20,934 nucleotides of DNA from a virus. Position numbers and translations under genes: made by a program. The DNA is taken from the IMG/VR virus record IMGVR_UViG_3300046642_000772, positions 1-20,934 of that record; one strand, 5' to 3'. Under the pieces are notes generated by a model. That model did no database searches. It worked only from the letters and a program-made list of their open reading frames with translations, and had not been told where the DNA came from. This document shows positions 13,554 through 20,377 of the stretch, piece after piece (the stretch's first letter is position 1; each line of letters starts with the position of its first letter).

Positions 13554-14163
13554 ACTCTCTCCTCATTTTGCGGTATATGTTACTCGCAAGCTGATCATTT
13601 TTCGAGTTCGCAATGTACTTCTCGATGAAGTCATCGTCTCCACTCTCGAAAGCCCTTCTCAGGGCGGCAGTCGCGTCGCAACCACGCAAGCAACTGACAG
13701 CGATCTCTGCTTGCTTCTGATCGACGATCCTCATGATCGAGACGACTGCGAGCGCACTGTCTTTGATCAGGTCTTCGATGATCGTGTCACCGTCGATCTC
13801 GATCTGGTTCTCAGCACACGCGAGACGAAAGGCACTGATCAGCTTGTCGCGCGTCTCGGCTTCTTCATCATTGAGGTCCTCTTTGTTGTTAAAGATCACC
13901 TGCGAGACGTGCGCGACGACATCGCACTCGATGGTTCCATTGATGTCGCTCAGGTCCTTAGTCGTCATCTCTTTGACTCGGATGCCTAGTGTCGCTTGTG
14001 CGCCTGTGCTCAAGTCTTCGAGGTGCACGGTGAGCGGCTCCTGCGACACAAAGCTCGCTCTGATCAAGAGAAGCTGGTCGCGCCCGCTGGTCGTGAACAT
14101 GATCGAGTCTTCGTCTCTCGTGCAGGTGCTCGCGAGATCGACATTTCCTGTGAACACTCTCAA
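13519..14163 (-). CDS. Hypothetical protein, 214 aa, TTG start
   Basis: The start is a TTG at 14163: GGGAGG stands 8 nt upstream, and it overlaps the previous stop by 4 bp (TTGA), just as its neighbours do with ATGA. The first ~70 residues are strand-rich (TFHLED-like pattern), then acidic helices with a ESGDDDFIEKYIANSKNDQLA region near the end. No motif recognised. It overlaps the next gene by 35 nt. Confidence 0.73.
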   Translation of the reverse strand: MRVFTGNVDLASTCTRDEDSIMFTTSGRDQLLLIRASFVSQEPLTVHLEDLSTGAQATLGIRVKEMTTKDLSDINGTIECDVVAHVSQVIFNNKEDLNDEEAETRDKLISAFRLACAENQIEIDGDTIIEDLIKDSALAVVSIMRIVDQKQAEIAVSCLRGCDATAALRRAFESGDDDFIEKYIANSKNDQLASNIYRKMRREYEVDETTEGPA

Positions 14164-14438
14164 TATAGGAACCTCCCAATGATAACGATGAAGCGTGTCG
14201 TCATGACGCCTCCGATCTGTGACACCGAATCGCTCCTGAGGTAAATAGCACAGCGGGTTTGGTTGCCGTTTTCGTACAGGGCGCCAAACAACTCTTGTCC
14301 ATGGAAGCTCGCCTTTGCCAGTGCTTCAGTGAGCGTCCTGTCCTTTACCTCGATACCATAGCCGTGCGGTAAAAGCACGGCATCCTTCTCTATGATCCCA
14401 ACGTCTGGAATCTCGATGACAATTGTCGCTTCATTCAT
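14160..14438 (-). CDS. Hypothetical protein, 92 aa
   Basis: TAGGAG 4 nt before the ATG at 14438, which overlaps the previous stop (ATGA). Strand-rich N-terminal half and a hydrophobic C-terminal end (FIVIIGRFLY). No family recognised. The stop-start overlaps on both sides place it firmly in the operon. Confidence 0.7.
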   Translation of the reverse strand: MNEATIVIEIPDVGIIEKDAVLLPHGYGIEVKDRTLTEALAKASFHGQELFGALYENGNQTRCAIYLRSDSVSQIGGVMTTRFIVIIGRFLY

Positions 14439-14758
14439 AATGCTCCTACAGGCAGAAAGCCTTTCATGATCAGCGTCTCCTTTGCGATCTGAAGCTCGCG
14501 AGCACAGACCTCGCAGAATGCAGAGCGCTCTTTGTCCATGATCTCCATCAGCCGCTTGACATTCTGAGTGTCGACCTCTGCCCATGAGCGCTGAGCGCAG
14601 AAGCTTAGGAAGCCGTCAGTTTCAGTCATCTCAAGCATGCAGATGTGCCAGCGGAGGTGATCTTTCTTGAATTTGTAAAAGAGGATCTTCTTGCAGAAGA
14701 ATTTTTCATTCTCTGGCGTGATGTAGTCGAAGTCCTCAAGGCGTTTTTCGTTTCCCAT
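14435..14758 (-). CDS. Hypothetical protein, 107 aa
   Basis: Start at the ATG of 14758, giving MGNEKRLEDF; no SD is visible, and it overlaps the previous gene by 23 nt, so coupling is assumed. Lys-rich, with C22, C54 and a C-x2-C near residue 82 (FCEVCARE). Function unknown. It ends in a 4-bp overlap with the next gene. Confidence 0.66.
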   Translation of the reverse strand: MGNEKRLEDFDYITPENEKFFCKKILFYKFKKDHLRWHICMLEMTETDGFLSFCAQRSWAEVDTQNVKRLMEIMDKERSAFCEVCARELQIAKETLIMKGFLPVGAL

Positions 14759-15020
14759 ATACGAAATAATAAAACTTTTTGCCTGCGTATTGCGCGAACA
14801 GCGAAGCGAGAGTCTCCTCGAAGGTCCATGATCGCTCTCGTGCGTAGATGACAAGCTCCTGCAGGAGCTTCACCTTTGTCGGGAATACCTTTGTGCTGAG
14901 AAAGATCGTGAGAGCTTCTTCGAAGTGTTCACGGACATGATCGACTTCAAACTCATAGACGGCATGCTCTTTGATCGCCCAGGCAGGAACGTCGATCTGT
15001 GGTCGTGCATTGAGTTTCAT
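14736..15020 (-). CDS. Hypothetical protein, 94 aa, behind a large hairpin
   Basis: I chose the ATG at 15020. A GTG at 15044 is in frame, but it would place the first codons inside the hairpin 15027-15057 and has no SD. The only SD-like sequence (GGGAGAGG on the minus strand, 15035-15042) sits in that hairpin's loop and 3' arm, 14 nt from the ATG. The protein is helical and aromatic, ending FYYFVYGKRKTP. No family recognised. Translation may depend on the hairpin's state. Confidence 0.62.
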   Translation of the reverse strand: MKLNARPQIDVPAWAIKEHAVYEFEVDHVREHFEEALTIFLSTKVFPTKVKLLQELVIYARERSWTFEETLASLFAQYAGKKFYYFVYGKRKTP

Positions 15021-15026
15021 GAGAAT

Positions 15027-15057
15027 GCCGGCAACCTCTCCCACAAAGGCTGCCGGC
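15027..15057 (-). promoter_or_regulatory. Leader hairpin 2 (11 bp) holding an SD-like loop
   Basis: On the minus strand 15057-15047 pairs with 15037-15027 (core GCCGGCA / TGCCGGC, 11 bp with one G-U), 9-nt loop. The odd pair is a G-U on the minus RNA but an A-C mismatch on the plus strand, which favours a function in minus-strand RNA. It sits 6 nt before the ATG at 15020. Confidence 0.65.
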
Positions 15058-15059
15058 TA

Positions 15060-15108
15060 TTCGAGACAGACCGTTTCAAAAACGTCTACCACGTCCGTCT
15101 GTCTCGAA
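15060..15108 (-). repeat. Large inverted repeat (12 bp) after a stop codon
   Basis: TTCGAGACAGAC (15060-15071) and its exact complement (15097-15108) frame 25 nt, which hold a 5-bp inner hairpin (15072-15076 with 15080-15084). It begins right after the stop of the 124-aa gene and is followed by hairpin 2. No T-run follows, so it is not a normal terminator. Confidence 0.75.
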
Positions 15109-15110
15109 AC

Positions 15111-15485
15111 TTATTCGACATCGAGCTTATCGATCTCGCTCACATTAGTCTTTTTTTTAGTGATCTTGATGCCCCACTTCTCATTGAGGACGACCGTGTC
15201 GCCGTCGTCGAGATCGTATGTCGGAACATTCGTGCGGCGCATCTCCTCGATCAGATCGTCACGAGCGACGACATACTCATTCCGAAGCTGAAGCATGCCG
15301 TCGCGCTTCTGCTTGCAGAGATCGCCGAGCTTCTTCAGCCGCTTCGAGACGACAGGCTTCACGCCTGGGAGAAACGTATCTCCTTTCGAGTTCGCATCGA
15401 CCTCAACCATTTCGTCGTCAGGATCAGGTATCAGGTTATCGTCGGCTATTTCTTCAGCTGGTGCCGACTTCTTCTTTCGTGGCAT
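15111..15485 (-). CDS. Hypothetical protein, 124 aa
   Basis: AAAGGAG 9 nt before the ATG at 15485 fixes the start. Lys-rich start (MPRKKKSAPAEE), an acidic stretch (DPDDEMVEVD), then a helix (30 or more residues, KRLKKLGDLCKQKRDGMLQL) and a C-terminal beta part with GDTVVLNEKWGIKITKKK. No family recognised. Its stop lies directly before the large inverted repeat. Confidence 0.76.
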   Translation of the reverse strand: MPRKKKSAPAEEIADDNLIPDPDDEMVEVDANSKGDTFLPGVKPVVSKRLKKLGDLCKQKRDGMLQLRNEYVVARDDLIEEMRRTNVPTYDLDDGDTVVLNEKWGIKITKKKTNVSEIDKLDVE

Positions 15486-15504
15486 GTGTTGGTTCTCCTT
15501 TGTT

Positions 15505-15756
15505 TTAATTTTCGAGATGCAGGATCTCTGTGATCGTCGGTCGCGGTTCGCCATATTTGACCGTCTCGACGTGTTCTCTCGTACAAATTGGTGGAGCAAG
15601 AAGTCGCTGTCGCTCGTGATGCAGAGCAGTGACTTGCGACTGAAGTCGCGCGATCTTTTCGTCACGATCTGCGACTTGTGTGTCATAGAGCGACTTGATG
15701 ACGAAATAACTGACGATGATCGACATCGTGCAGGCGATGATCACGAGCATGTTCAT
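15505..15756 (-). CDS. Small membrane protein with coiled coil, 83 aa
   Basis: The ATG at 15756 overlaps the previous stop (ATGA). Residues 2-22 form one hydrophobic helix (MLVIIACTMSIIVSYFVI), followed by a charged heptad-like helix (about 27-52) and a Pro-containing tail. The layout fits an inner-membrane anchored protein with an outside or cytoplasmic coil, as in i-spanins, but no lysis partner is seen here, so no function is assigned. Confidence 0.72.
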   Translation of the reverse strand: MNMLVIIACTMSIIVSYFVIKSLYDTQVADRDEKIARLQSQVTALHHERQRLLAPPICTREHVETVKYGEPRPTITEILHLEN

Positions 15757-16133
15757 CCTGTTATCGGTTCATTCTTTCTGCGCTTCGCTTCTTCGATGTG
15801 CGGATAATTCTCTTTGAAGTGCGCCTTCAGTTTTTCGAGACGGTAGAAGATCGCGCCTTCTCTGATCTCGTAATGAACCTTCTCCTTTAATTCGTTTTGC
15901 TCGCGCATCGCATAAAGCATCGTGCGTGATGCGCACCAGTCTTCCTTCGTCGCATCCTTCTCTTGAATGAATGCGTCTTTGTCCTTCACCTTCGAAGGCT
16001 TCGTCGCAAGCTCTGTGATGAAATTCTCGACGCGACGCACGAGTGTCGCACCTCCTCGCAGAGCATTCGAGCTTGCCCGATCGGCGATGTCTTTCTCGAC
16101 GATGATCCTTAGATTTTTTGTCCCTGTGTTCAT
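15753..16133 (-). CDS. Hypothetical protein, 126 aa, very short or no leader
   Basis: ATG at 16133; the in-frame GTG at 16145 would lie upstream of the predicted transcript start. The promoter at 16147-16175 puts that start near 16140, so the mRNA has only about 7 nt before the ATG and no SD. Basic and helical, ending KAHFKENYPHIEEAKRRKNEPITG. No family recognised. First gene of the minus operon. Confidence 0.7.
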   Translation of the reverse strand: MNTGTKNLRIIVEKDIADRASSNALRGGATLVRRVENFITELATKPSKVKDKDAFIQEKDATKEDWCASRTMLYAMREQNELKEKVHYEIREGAIFYRLEKLKAHFKENYPHIEEAKRRKNEPITG

Positions 16134-16146
16134 AACACTGAGCACG

Positions 16147-16175
16147 ATTGTAAGAAGACGTTAACTGCAAGTCAA
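16147..16175 (-). promoter_or_regulatory. Promoter for the eight-gene minus operon
   Basis: On the minus strand TTGACT (16170-16175, 5 of 6), 17-nt spacer, TACAAT (16147-16152, 5 of 6). Divergent from module copy 5; it lacks the CACGA hairpin and the TTGC spacer core. Confidence 0.7.
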
Positions 16176-16197
16176 GTAATTTTACTAATATCTTCAC

Positions 16198-16300
16198 AGC
16201 CTAGGATTAGACGAATTATGTTCCATGGACAAGTCTTTAGTATTGACACGTATTGCAAGACCTGTTAAGCTCTCTCTTGTCAGCACGACTGACTAAGGAG
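16198..16300 (+). promoter_or_regulatory. Promoter plus CACGA hairpin leader (module copy 5)
   Basis: AGCCTAGGAT (16198-16207), TTGACA (16243-16248), spacer with TTGCAA, weak -10 near 16265-16271. Stem GTCAG (16279-16283), loop CACGA, CTGAC (16289-16293), TAAGGAG (16294-16300). The leader shares 26 identical nt with copy 3. Confidence 0.75.
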
Positions 16301-16306
16301 AAAACA

Positions 16307-16636
16307 ATGAACAAAGCACTTAAAGACAAACTCACGAAAGGCGCGGCAATCGCCTCGCTCACAGACGCAGAGATCGCAGAGATCATGCCTGCACTCGAAG
16401 ACGGCGCTTGCATCGTCGTGTCGCACGCAGACGAAAAGACTCAGAACGTCATCGAAGAAGCTGTGCCCTTCACATTCGACGTGCTCGAAGATCGCAAGCT
16501 GAGGCTCGTGCCTGAGGGCGGTCCTATGATGACGAAAGCTCGCTGGGAGAGCATGAGCGAGAAAGCTCGCCGCGACTACAATCGAGCGATGATGCCTGTC
16601 GTGATCGACAGCGACACGATCTTGACGCTCTATTAA
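16307..16636 (+). CDS. Hypothetical protein, 109 aa
   Basis: AAGGAG 6 nt before the ATG, behind the CACGA hairpin; the frame is open a little further upstream, but that lies in the leader. Basic helical N terminus (MNKALKDKLTKGAAIASL), then an acidic mixed region. No family recognised. Likely an early gene, as it opens the plus-strand early block. Confidence 0.74.
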   Translation: MNKALKDKLTKGAAIASLTDAEIAEIMPALEDGACIVVSHADEKTQNVIEEAVPFTFDVLEDRKLRLVPEGGPMMTKARWESMSEKARRDYNRAMMPVVIDSDTILTLY

Positions 16637-16637
16637 G

Positions 16638-16694
16638 TTGACACGTTTTGCAAAGCGTGTATAATCATGACAGCACTCACGAAGTGCCAAGGAG
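16638..16694 (+). promoter_or_regulatory. Promoter plus CACGA hairpin leader (module copy 6)
   Basis: TTGACA (16638-16643), 16-nt spacer, TATAAT (16660-16665); the spacer is one base from the perfect palindrome of copy 4. Stem GCACT (16673-16677), loop CACGA, AGTGC (16683-16687), CAAGGAG (16688-16694). Confidence 0.86.
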
Positions 16695-16702
16695 AAATGA
16701 GA

Positions 16703-16972
16703 ATGCTACAAGTCAATTATTCAACATCGCTGGTAACTTTCAAGGACGGCGAGTTCGTCGCTGAAGCTTCGTCACTAGGGATCGCACCTGGGCGTCGCCC
16801 GTCGGGCATCACTCTCAAGAGCGACAAGACTGGACGCTGTGCGACTTTTGCCTACATGACGACTGTCGTCAAGTTCGGCGAGGTCGTCGCGTGGCGCTAC
16901 GTGCCGACACGTCTTGCATGGACTGACAATCGCAAACTGCGAGGCACGAGCCTCGTGATCTTAAACGACTAA
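16703..16972 (+). CDS. Hypothetical protein, 89 aa
   Basis: The ATG at 16703 is chosen over one at 16697, which is only 2 nt from the SD. The protein is strand-rich with a segment ASSLGIAPGRRPSGITLK near residue 22 and WRYVPTR near residue 68; small phage proteins with a L-G-(I/L)-x-P-G-x-x-P start of this kind are common but uncharacterised. Followed by a promoterless CACGA hairpin. Confidence 0.74.
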   Translation: MLQVNYSTSLVTFKDGEFVAEASSLGIAPGRRPSGITLKSDKTGRCATFAYMTTVVKFGEVVAWRYVPTRLAWTDNRKLRGTSLVILND

Positions 16973-16973
16973 C

Positions 16974-16995
16974 GCGAGCACGACTCGCCAAGGAG
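16974..16995 (+). promoter_or_regulatory. Promoterless CACGA hairpin before SD
   Basis: Stem GCGAG (16974-16978), loop CACGA, CTCGC (16984-16988), CAAGGAG (16989-16995). It starts 2 nt after the previous stop codon; no promoter is seen. Stem and loop are identical to copy 4. Confidence 0.78.
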
Positions 16996-17002
16996 ATCGA
17001 AA

Positions 17003-17431
17003 ATGAGAAAACCAATATTTGCAGAAGGGGAGCTTGTCATCGTGCAAGCTCCTAACGGAAAGCCTGTGACGATGACTGTCGAAGGCACGCCTTTCTGGAA
17101 CGGGTTCACGTGGATGTATTCGTTCAAAGATCAAGATATGTCTTGCGGCGAGCACTACCTTCGCATACCGCTGAAAGAAGACGCGCTCGCTCGCGAACTT
17201 GCGAAAGGGACTGCACCGACACGCTCGACGAAAAAGCTGAAGACCGCACTCACGACCGTCGCGGCAGTCTTCGTCGATTGTCCTGACTGCGGAGGAGCGA
17301 TCTCGCATCCTACGACAGGCAGTCACCTCTGGGAGACGAATGATCCTGTCTTCGAAAAGACGCTCACATGCGACGACTGCGGGGCAAAGGTCATGACGCC
17401 GAGGACGCTCGTGCGAAAGGAGGGAACGTAA
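17003..17431 (+). CDS. Zinc-ribbon protein, 142 aa
   Basis: AAGGAG 8 nt before the ATG. N-terminal 60 residues look like a small beta-barrel (GELVIVQAPNGK, then WNGFTWMYSF). The C-terminal part has a clear zinc ribbon: C93-x2-C96-G-G and C123-x2-C126-G. No known family. It may bind nucleic acid or a protein partner. The next start codon abuts its stop. Confidence 0.76.
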   Translation: MRKPIFAEGELVIVQAPNGKPVTMTVEGTPFWNGFTWMYSFKDQDMSCGEHYLRIPLKEDALARELAKGTAPTRSTKKLKTALTTVAAVFVDCPDCGGAISHPTTGSHLWETNDPVFEKTLTCDDCGAKVMTPRTLVRKEGT

Positions 17432-17734
17432 ATGGCTACACGTCTGAATAAAACGATCAAGCGCGTCACTGAGAGCATCGTCTTCGAGCGAGGCAAGACT
17501 CGACAGATCGTCGTCTCGATAGAGCCGACACGCGATGGCTCTTCCATTGGGCTGAAGCTCTTGGGCAATCGCGACACGTACCGCATCGGCACGCAGTCTG
17601 TCCTCAACATGGCGATCCGTCATCATCAAGACAAGATCGAGCGTCGCACGAAAGCGATCATGAAGGCAGAAGGCATCAACCAGCGCTCAGCACGAGCACG
17701 AGCACGCAAAGAGCTTGCGAAGGAGTTGAGATGA
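17432..17734 (+). CDS. Small basic protein, 100 aa
   Basis: The ATG directly follows the preceding TAA; GGAGG is 6 nt upstream. Strongly basic, with a strand-rich first half and a C-terminal helix rich in Arg, Lys and Ala (RSARARARKELAKELR). Nucleic-acid binding is plausible. No family recognised. Overlaps the metallohydrolase gene by 4 bp. Confidence 0.74.
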   Translation: MATRLNKTIKRVTESIVFERGKTRQIVVSIEPTRDGSSIGLKLLGNRDTYRIGTQSVLNMAIRHHQDKIERRTKAIMKAEGINQRSARARARKELAKELR

Positions 17735-18297
17735 AAGATTCACAGAGAGGAAAAGTCTATACCGCAGAGAGCGAACTGAAGAAGGAGGGAACGAGGTTCA
17801 CCTCCTACAATGACATGGTGATCTTCATCGAGAAGATCAGATCAAACGCCTTCCTGCGAAGGCGTTACAACTCACAGCTTAAGCGTCCGATCGGACTGAA
17901 GATCAACAAAGGTAAACGTTGGGCGTGGGGCAATGCAGATCACATCACGATACCTGAGTTTGGCGCCTGGGCATGGATGCCCTCTGTCGTCTGTCATGAA
18001 GTCGCTCACACGATCACGCTTCGCACGCCTCGCATTCCTCTGATGCAGTATCAGTCCCACGGACGACAATTCTGTGCCGTCTACCTGAATGTGGTCAGAG
18101 CAATGATGGGACGCGAAGCATACGAAGAATTGAAAGCGAACTTCAAAGCTCACGGCGTCAAGTTTACACCGAAGAAGAAGTCAGCACCGCTGACACCTGA
18201 ACGGCGACAGGCACTCGCCGCAATACTTGAGACAGCGAGACGCACGAAGCAATTGATCGCCGCGTCGCGAGAGCAAGAAGCAAGGGAGGAGAAATGA
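17731..18297 (+). CDS. Putative zinc metallohydrolase, TIGR04338-like
   Basis: 188 aa, ATG within an ATGA overlap, AAGGAG 5 nt upstream. The opening DSQRGKVYTAE and the core H89-E-x-x-H93 with the third ligand in SHGRQF (H110) followed by MMGREAYEELKANFKAHGV match the TIGR04338 family, metallohydrolases with an M-x-x-H-G-x-x-F site that I know from actinobacteria and their phages. SprT-like proteases share this layout. A Lys/Arg-rich tail (148-188) may bind DNA. Substrate unknown. Its place before Gp157 and the RecA-like ATPase suggests a DNA-metabolism role. Confidence 0.75.
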   Translation: MKDSQRGKVYTAESELKKEGTRFTSYNDMVIFIEKIRSNAFLRRRYNSQLKRPIGLKINKGKRWAWGNADHITIPEFGAWAWMPSVVCHEVAHTITLRTPRIPLMQYQSHGRQFCAVYLNVVRAMMGREAYEELKANFKAHGVKFTPKKKSAPLTPERRQALAAILETARRTKQLIAASREQEAREEK

Positions 18298-18533
18298 AAT
18301 TCACACAAGAGGAGCAGGTGGTCGCGAATGCGATCACCACTCTCGCAGACGATCTGAATGAGAAGATGAAGCTCGCAGAACGCATGAACATGCAAGTGGC
18401 AGTCACGCCGACGAAGATCATCGACGACGGCAAGGAGATCAGACAAGTGATGGTCCGCATTCTGTGCGAGATCAGCATCACGAAAGAGCGTCCGCGATTC
18501 AAGCGCGACAAGGAGGCTGTAGGAAACCGATGA
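18294..18533 (+). CDS. Hypothetical protein, 79 aa
   Basis: GGGAGGAG just before the ATG; ATGA overlap with the metallohydrolase. A helical start and a strand-rich second half with PTKIIDDGKEIRQ; acidic, then a basic C terminus. No family recognised. Both ends overlap neighbours by 4 bp. Confidence 0.74.
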   Translation: MKFTQEEQVVANAITTLADDLNEKMKLAERMNMQVAVTPTKIIDDGKEIRQVMVRILCEISITKERPRFKRDKEAVGNR

Positions 18534-18895
18534 TCATACAAACGTCCGCAGTTTACGATCTCAAGTCAGAAGCCGACCTTCACCTGATCGTCACGCTTCG
18601 AGCATGTGTGAATTATGGGACGCCGTACATCGACTCGAAAGAGAAGCATTACCTATTGGCACTGCTCGACGTGCGTCGCTCATTCTCACGCAAAGACATC
18701 GAGCTTGCGATCGGTGTCTGCGATCAGACTGCGGCACATATTGAAAACATCATCGACAAGATGATCATCAATGGGAGCATCATGACGGAGAGCGTCAAGC
18801 GGATGAAGCATCAATTCGATCAGCTTCAGACGCATCTTGTCGAGACACTTGGACTGATGCAGATCATGGACAACGGCACAATAAGGAGGAACTAA
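18530..18895 (+). CDS. Hypothetical protein with winged-helix-like segment, 121 aa
   Basis: ATG at 18530 within an ATGA overlap, AGGA 5 nt upstream; the longer frame upstream is a shadow of the previous gene. Residues about 50-85 (FSRKDIELAIGVCDQTAAHIENIIDKMIINGSI) have the rhythm of a DNA-binding HTH with a following recognition helix. The rest is helical. Its stop overlaps the Gp157 start (TAATG). Confidence 0.68.
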   Translation: MIIQTSAVYDLKSEADLHLIVTLRACVNYGTPYIDSKEKHYLLALLDVRRSFSRKDIELAIGVCDQTAAHIENIIDKMIINGSIMTESVKRMKHQFDQLQTHLVETLGLMQIMDNGTIRRN

Positions 18896-19443
18896 TGGCA
18901 ACACTTTTCGCACTCACAGGACGCTGGCTCGAATTGAATGGACGACTGTTCAACTTCGACGGCGAGATCACCGACGCAGAGAAAGAGATCGAGATGGATG
19001 CTCTGTTCGAGGAGCTGGCTGAGACTGAAGACGATCTCGGAGAGAAGATCGATTCCTACATCTACCTGATGGCGGAGAATGATCTCCGCGCTGAAGGAAT
19101 GCGTGCTGAAGCGAAGCGGCTCAATGAGCTTGCAAATCGATCAGACGCGACGACTGACTGGATGACAGATCGCCTGCTCGACTTCATGAAGCTCACGAAG
19201 CGGACAGAGATCAAAACACCGAAGCACATGCTGAAGATCAAAGGCGTAGGCGGTAAGCAGGCTATGGAGCTTGACATCAAGGACGCGAGCGATCTCAAGA
19301 GCGACAGCTTCACGAAGATGACTGAGCCTGTCGAGGCAAAGCGAGTCATCGATAACGACAAGGTAAGATCCTATTTAGAAACAGGAGGCGAGCTTGCCTG
19401 GGCGCGGTTGCGTGCTAAAGGGCAGAAGCTTGACATCAAATAA
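18895..19443 (+). CDS. Siphovirus Gp157 family protein
   Basis: 182 aa, AAGGAGG 6 nt before the ATG. The family outline is clear: a short N-terminal helix, DSYIYLMAENDLRAEGMRAEAKRLNELA (52-79) as the charged coiled-coil, a second helix, KTPKHMLKIKG with a basic strand, then a Asp-rich part and a final KVRSYLETGGELAWARLRAKGQKLDIK-like end. Gp157 homologues are linked to phage resistance and are often next to single-strand annealing or Sak-type ATPase genes, as here. The function is not settled. The following start codon abuts its stop. Confidence 0.85.
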   Translation: MATLFALTGRWLELNGRLFNFDGEITDAEKEIEMDALFEELAETEDDLGEKIDSYIYLMAENDLRAEGMRAEAKRLNELANRSDATTDWMTDRLLDFMKLTKRTEIKTPKHMLKIKGVGGKQAMELDIKDASDLKSDSFTKMTEPVEAKRVIDNDKVRSYLETGGELAWARLRAKGQKLDIK

Positions 19444-20136
19444 ATGCAGATACAGCAAGCGAACAAAGCAAACAAGAAGCTCCGCATCGCTCTCTATGGC
19501 GACAGCGGAAACGGCAAGACGCACAGCGCGCTCGACATGGCGCGTGCGTTCGGAGATCGCGTGCTCGTGATCGACAGCGAAGACGGAGCATCGAACAGCT
19601 TCAGCGATCTTTTCGCATTTCATGTGCTGAAGATCGACGATCCGTCGCTCGACAATTACGCGCTCGCGTTAGACATGGCGATCAAAAACCAGACGCAGTT
19701 CGACTGCGTGATCATCGACAGCCTGAGTCACGCATGGCAGGACGCGCTGAAGCAAGTCTCGACATTCAGCAACACGACACTAGGCTGGGGCAAGATCACG
19801 CCGAAATGGGACTCGATGATGCACAGGATCAAAAAGTTGAATTGTCATGTGATCGTCACGATGCGAGCGAAAACCCGTCAGGAGGGCAACCAATCGTACC
19901 TGACCTATGACTCTCGCGACAACTCGGACTATGAGTTCGATCTGATGCTTCACATGGTCGGCATCAAAAACGACAACGGCATCACAGTCGCAAAGGCACG
20001 AGTCACGAAGAATCGATTCAACACCGACAATCCTAAGCTCAAGATCAATGCCGAACTGAATGCAGGCGTCTCGCTGATGAAGTACATCATCGAGTGGCAA
20101 GCGACTGCCAAGGAGGTGACGGATGCCAAAGCTTAA
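19444..20136 (+). CDS. RecA-like ATPase, Sak4-type
   Basis: 230 aa. Walker A GDSGNGKT (19-26), Walker B CVIIDS (88-93), and a following strand VIVTMRAKT (136-144), as in the single-domain RecA-like AAA_24 / Sak4 group, which help anneal or exchange strands in phage recombination. No SD is visible; its ATG abuts the Gp157 stop, so coupling is likely. It sits between Gp157 and a PolB-type exonuclease, the standard phage recombination neighbourhood. A DnaB- or RepA-like role is less likely at this length. Confidence 0.85.
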   Translation: MQIQQANKANKKLRIALYGDSGNGKTHSALDMARAFGDRVLVIDSEDGASNSFSDLFAFHVLKIDDPSLDNYALALDMAIKNQTQFDCVIIDSLSHAWQDALKQVSTFSNTTLGWGKITPKWDSMMHRIKKLNCHVIVTMRAKTRQEGNQSYLTYDSRDNSDYEFDLMLHMVGIKNDNGITVAKARVTKNRFNTDNPKLKINAELNAGVSLMKYIIEWQATAKEVTDAKA

Positions 20137-20377
20137 AGACTTCGCAAAGGCAGCCACGATCTGCCAGACAGACGATGACTCGTATGTCGTCGAGGTGATC
20201 TACCACGGTGAGCGTCGCACGTTCACCACTCGAAGCCTGTCTCAGGCTTTCACTCACTGCGCGGCCGCTTTTCAAGTGCAACCAGGCCAGACTCGTGAGG
20301 AATGGCTCGCAGAGAACCGCGTCAGGTTCGCTAAGCGAAAGGAGAACAATGAACACGATACAATTCATCCACAATGA
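20123..20377 (+). CDS. Hypothetical protein, 84 aa
   Basis: CAAGGAGG 6 nt before the ATG inside the end of the ATPase gene (14-bp overlap). Strand-rich N-terminal half with YVVEVIYHGERRTFTTRS, then a helix ending in a basic run (RVRFAKRKENN). It overlaps the exonuclease gene by 29 nt. No family recognised. Confidence 0.74.
   Translation: MPKLKDFAKAATICQTDDDSYVVEVIYHGERRTFTTRSLSQAFTHCAAAFQVQPGQTREEWLAENRVRFAKRKENNEHDTIHPQ

Noticed and set aside
16941-16954. GAGGC-ACGA-GCCTC hairpin as another leader element
   Set aside because: It is inside a coding end, has a different loop register and is not followed by an SD; the true element starts at 16974.
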